A DNA stretch of 39,445 nucleotides, taken from Candidatus Avimicrobium faecavium. Lineage in GTDB: Bacteria > Bacillota > Clostridia > Oscillospirales > Ruminococcaceae. The stretch's first letter is position 1, and each line of letters opens with the position of its first letter. A program made the position numbers and the translations under genes. The notes beneath the pieces were generated by a model. The model saw only the letters and a list, made by a program, of their open reading frames with translations, was not told where the DNA came from and made no database searches. Below, in pieces: positions 39,429 through 39,445 of this stretch. Location of the stretch: contig CAJFQR010000002.1 of NCBI GenBank assembly GCA_904419105.1, positions 1,198 to 40,642 on the forward strand, read 5' to 3'.

Positions 39429-39445
39429 GCTGCCCCCTTGTTTTT

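Noticed and set aside
1..39445. Insertion sequences, prophage or integrative element
   Set aside because: No transposase, integrase, phage or conjugation gene and no tRNA-flanking repeats were found.

Overview
The window is the replication-origin neighbourhood of a GC-rich, low-complexity-rich Firmicute. Gene content (remB, noc beside parA/parB, yaaA S4 protein, jag, rpmH-rnpA-yidD-yidC, monomeric [FeFe]-hydrogenase, PepV, DUF1904 and NimA-like flavoproteins) points to an anaerobic gut-type clostridium of the Oscillospirales/Ruminococcaceae kind. That placement is inference from gene content and base composition; no marker was searched.

Layout. 1-5992 (minus strand): a cut-off CpeT-like gene, then parB, parA, noc, rsmG and mnmG, with two exact copies of a parS-type 16-mer and a third variant site near 8.1 kb. 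6.0-6.4 kb: a gene-free stretch with a promoter, hairpins and a strong intrinsic terminator that looks like an orphan small RNA. 6.6-8.1 kb: a MATE exporter on the opposite strand. 8.2-19.2 kb (minus strand): gyrA, two YcxB-type membrane proteins, gyrB, remB, recF, yaaA, dnaN, dnaA. The dnaN-dnaA gap carries AT-rich DNA, five DnaA-trio triplets, a GC cluster and a run of DnaA boxes, so the duplex-opening site is most likely near 17.4 kb. A second box cluster lies upstream of dnaA.

20-24.3 kb: an imperfect duplicated 150-170 bp block, a PLP-dependent Met-gamma-lyase-like gene, two DUF1904 paralogues flanking a frameshifted acetyltransferase, and a PepV-type dipeptidase. 24.6-28.1 kb (plus strand): rpmH, rnpA, yidD, yidC and jag, the normal divergent arm of a firmicute origin, but without mnmE. 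28.2-39.4 kb is accessory: NimA-like flavoprotein, secreted PepSY-repeat protein, PPK2 kinase, CBM9-like protein, a 36-residue membrane peptide, two GNATs, an [FeFe]-hydrogenase-like protein, a membrane protein, a 0.4 kb GC-rich tandem repeat, two ProX-type tRNA-editing paralogues (one fused to a NimA-like domain) and an HMA metal-binding protein at the edge.

How it fits together: DnaA/DnaN/Gyr/RecF start and support replication, ParAB-parS and Noc organise the new origins, and RsmG/MnmG/RnpA/L34/YidC/Jag are the usual translation and membrane-insertion partners. The most unusual items are an oriC-like DnaA-box cluster 13 kb from dnaA (32.56-32.76 kb) that repeats oriC sequence blocks almost exactly, the ProX-NimA fusion beside its unfused paralogue, the candidate small RNA, and several in-frame tandem repeats.
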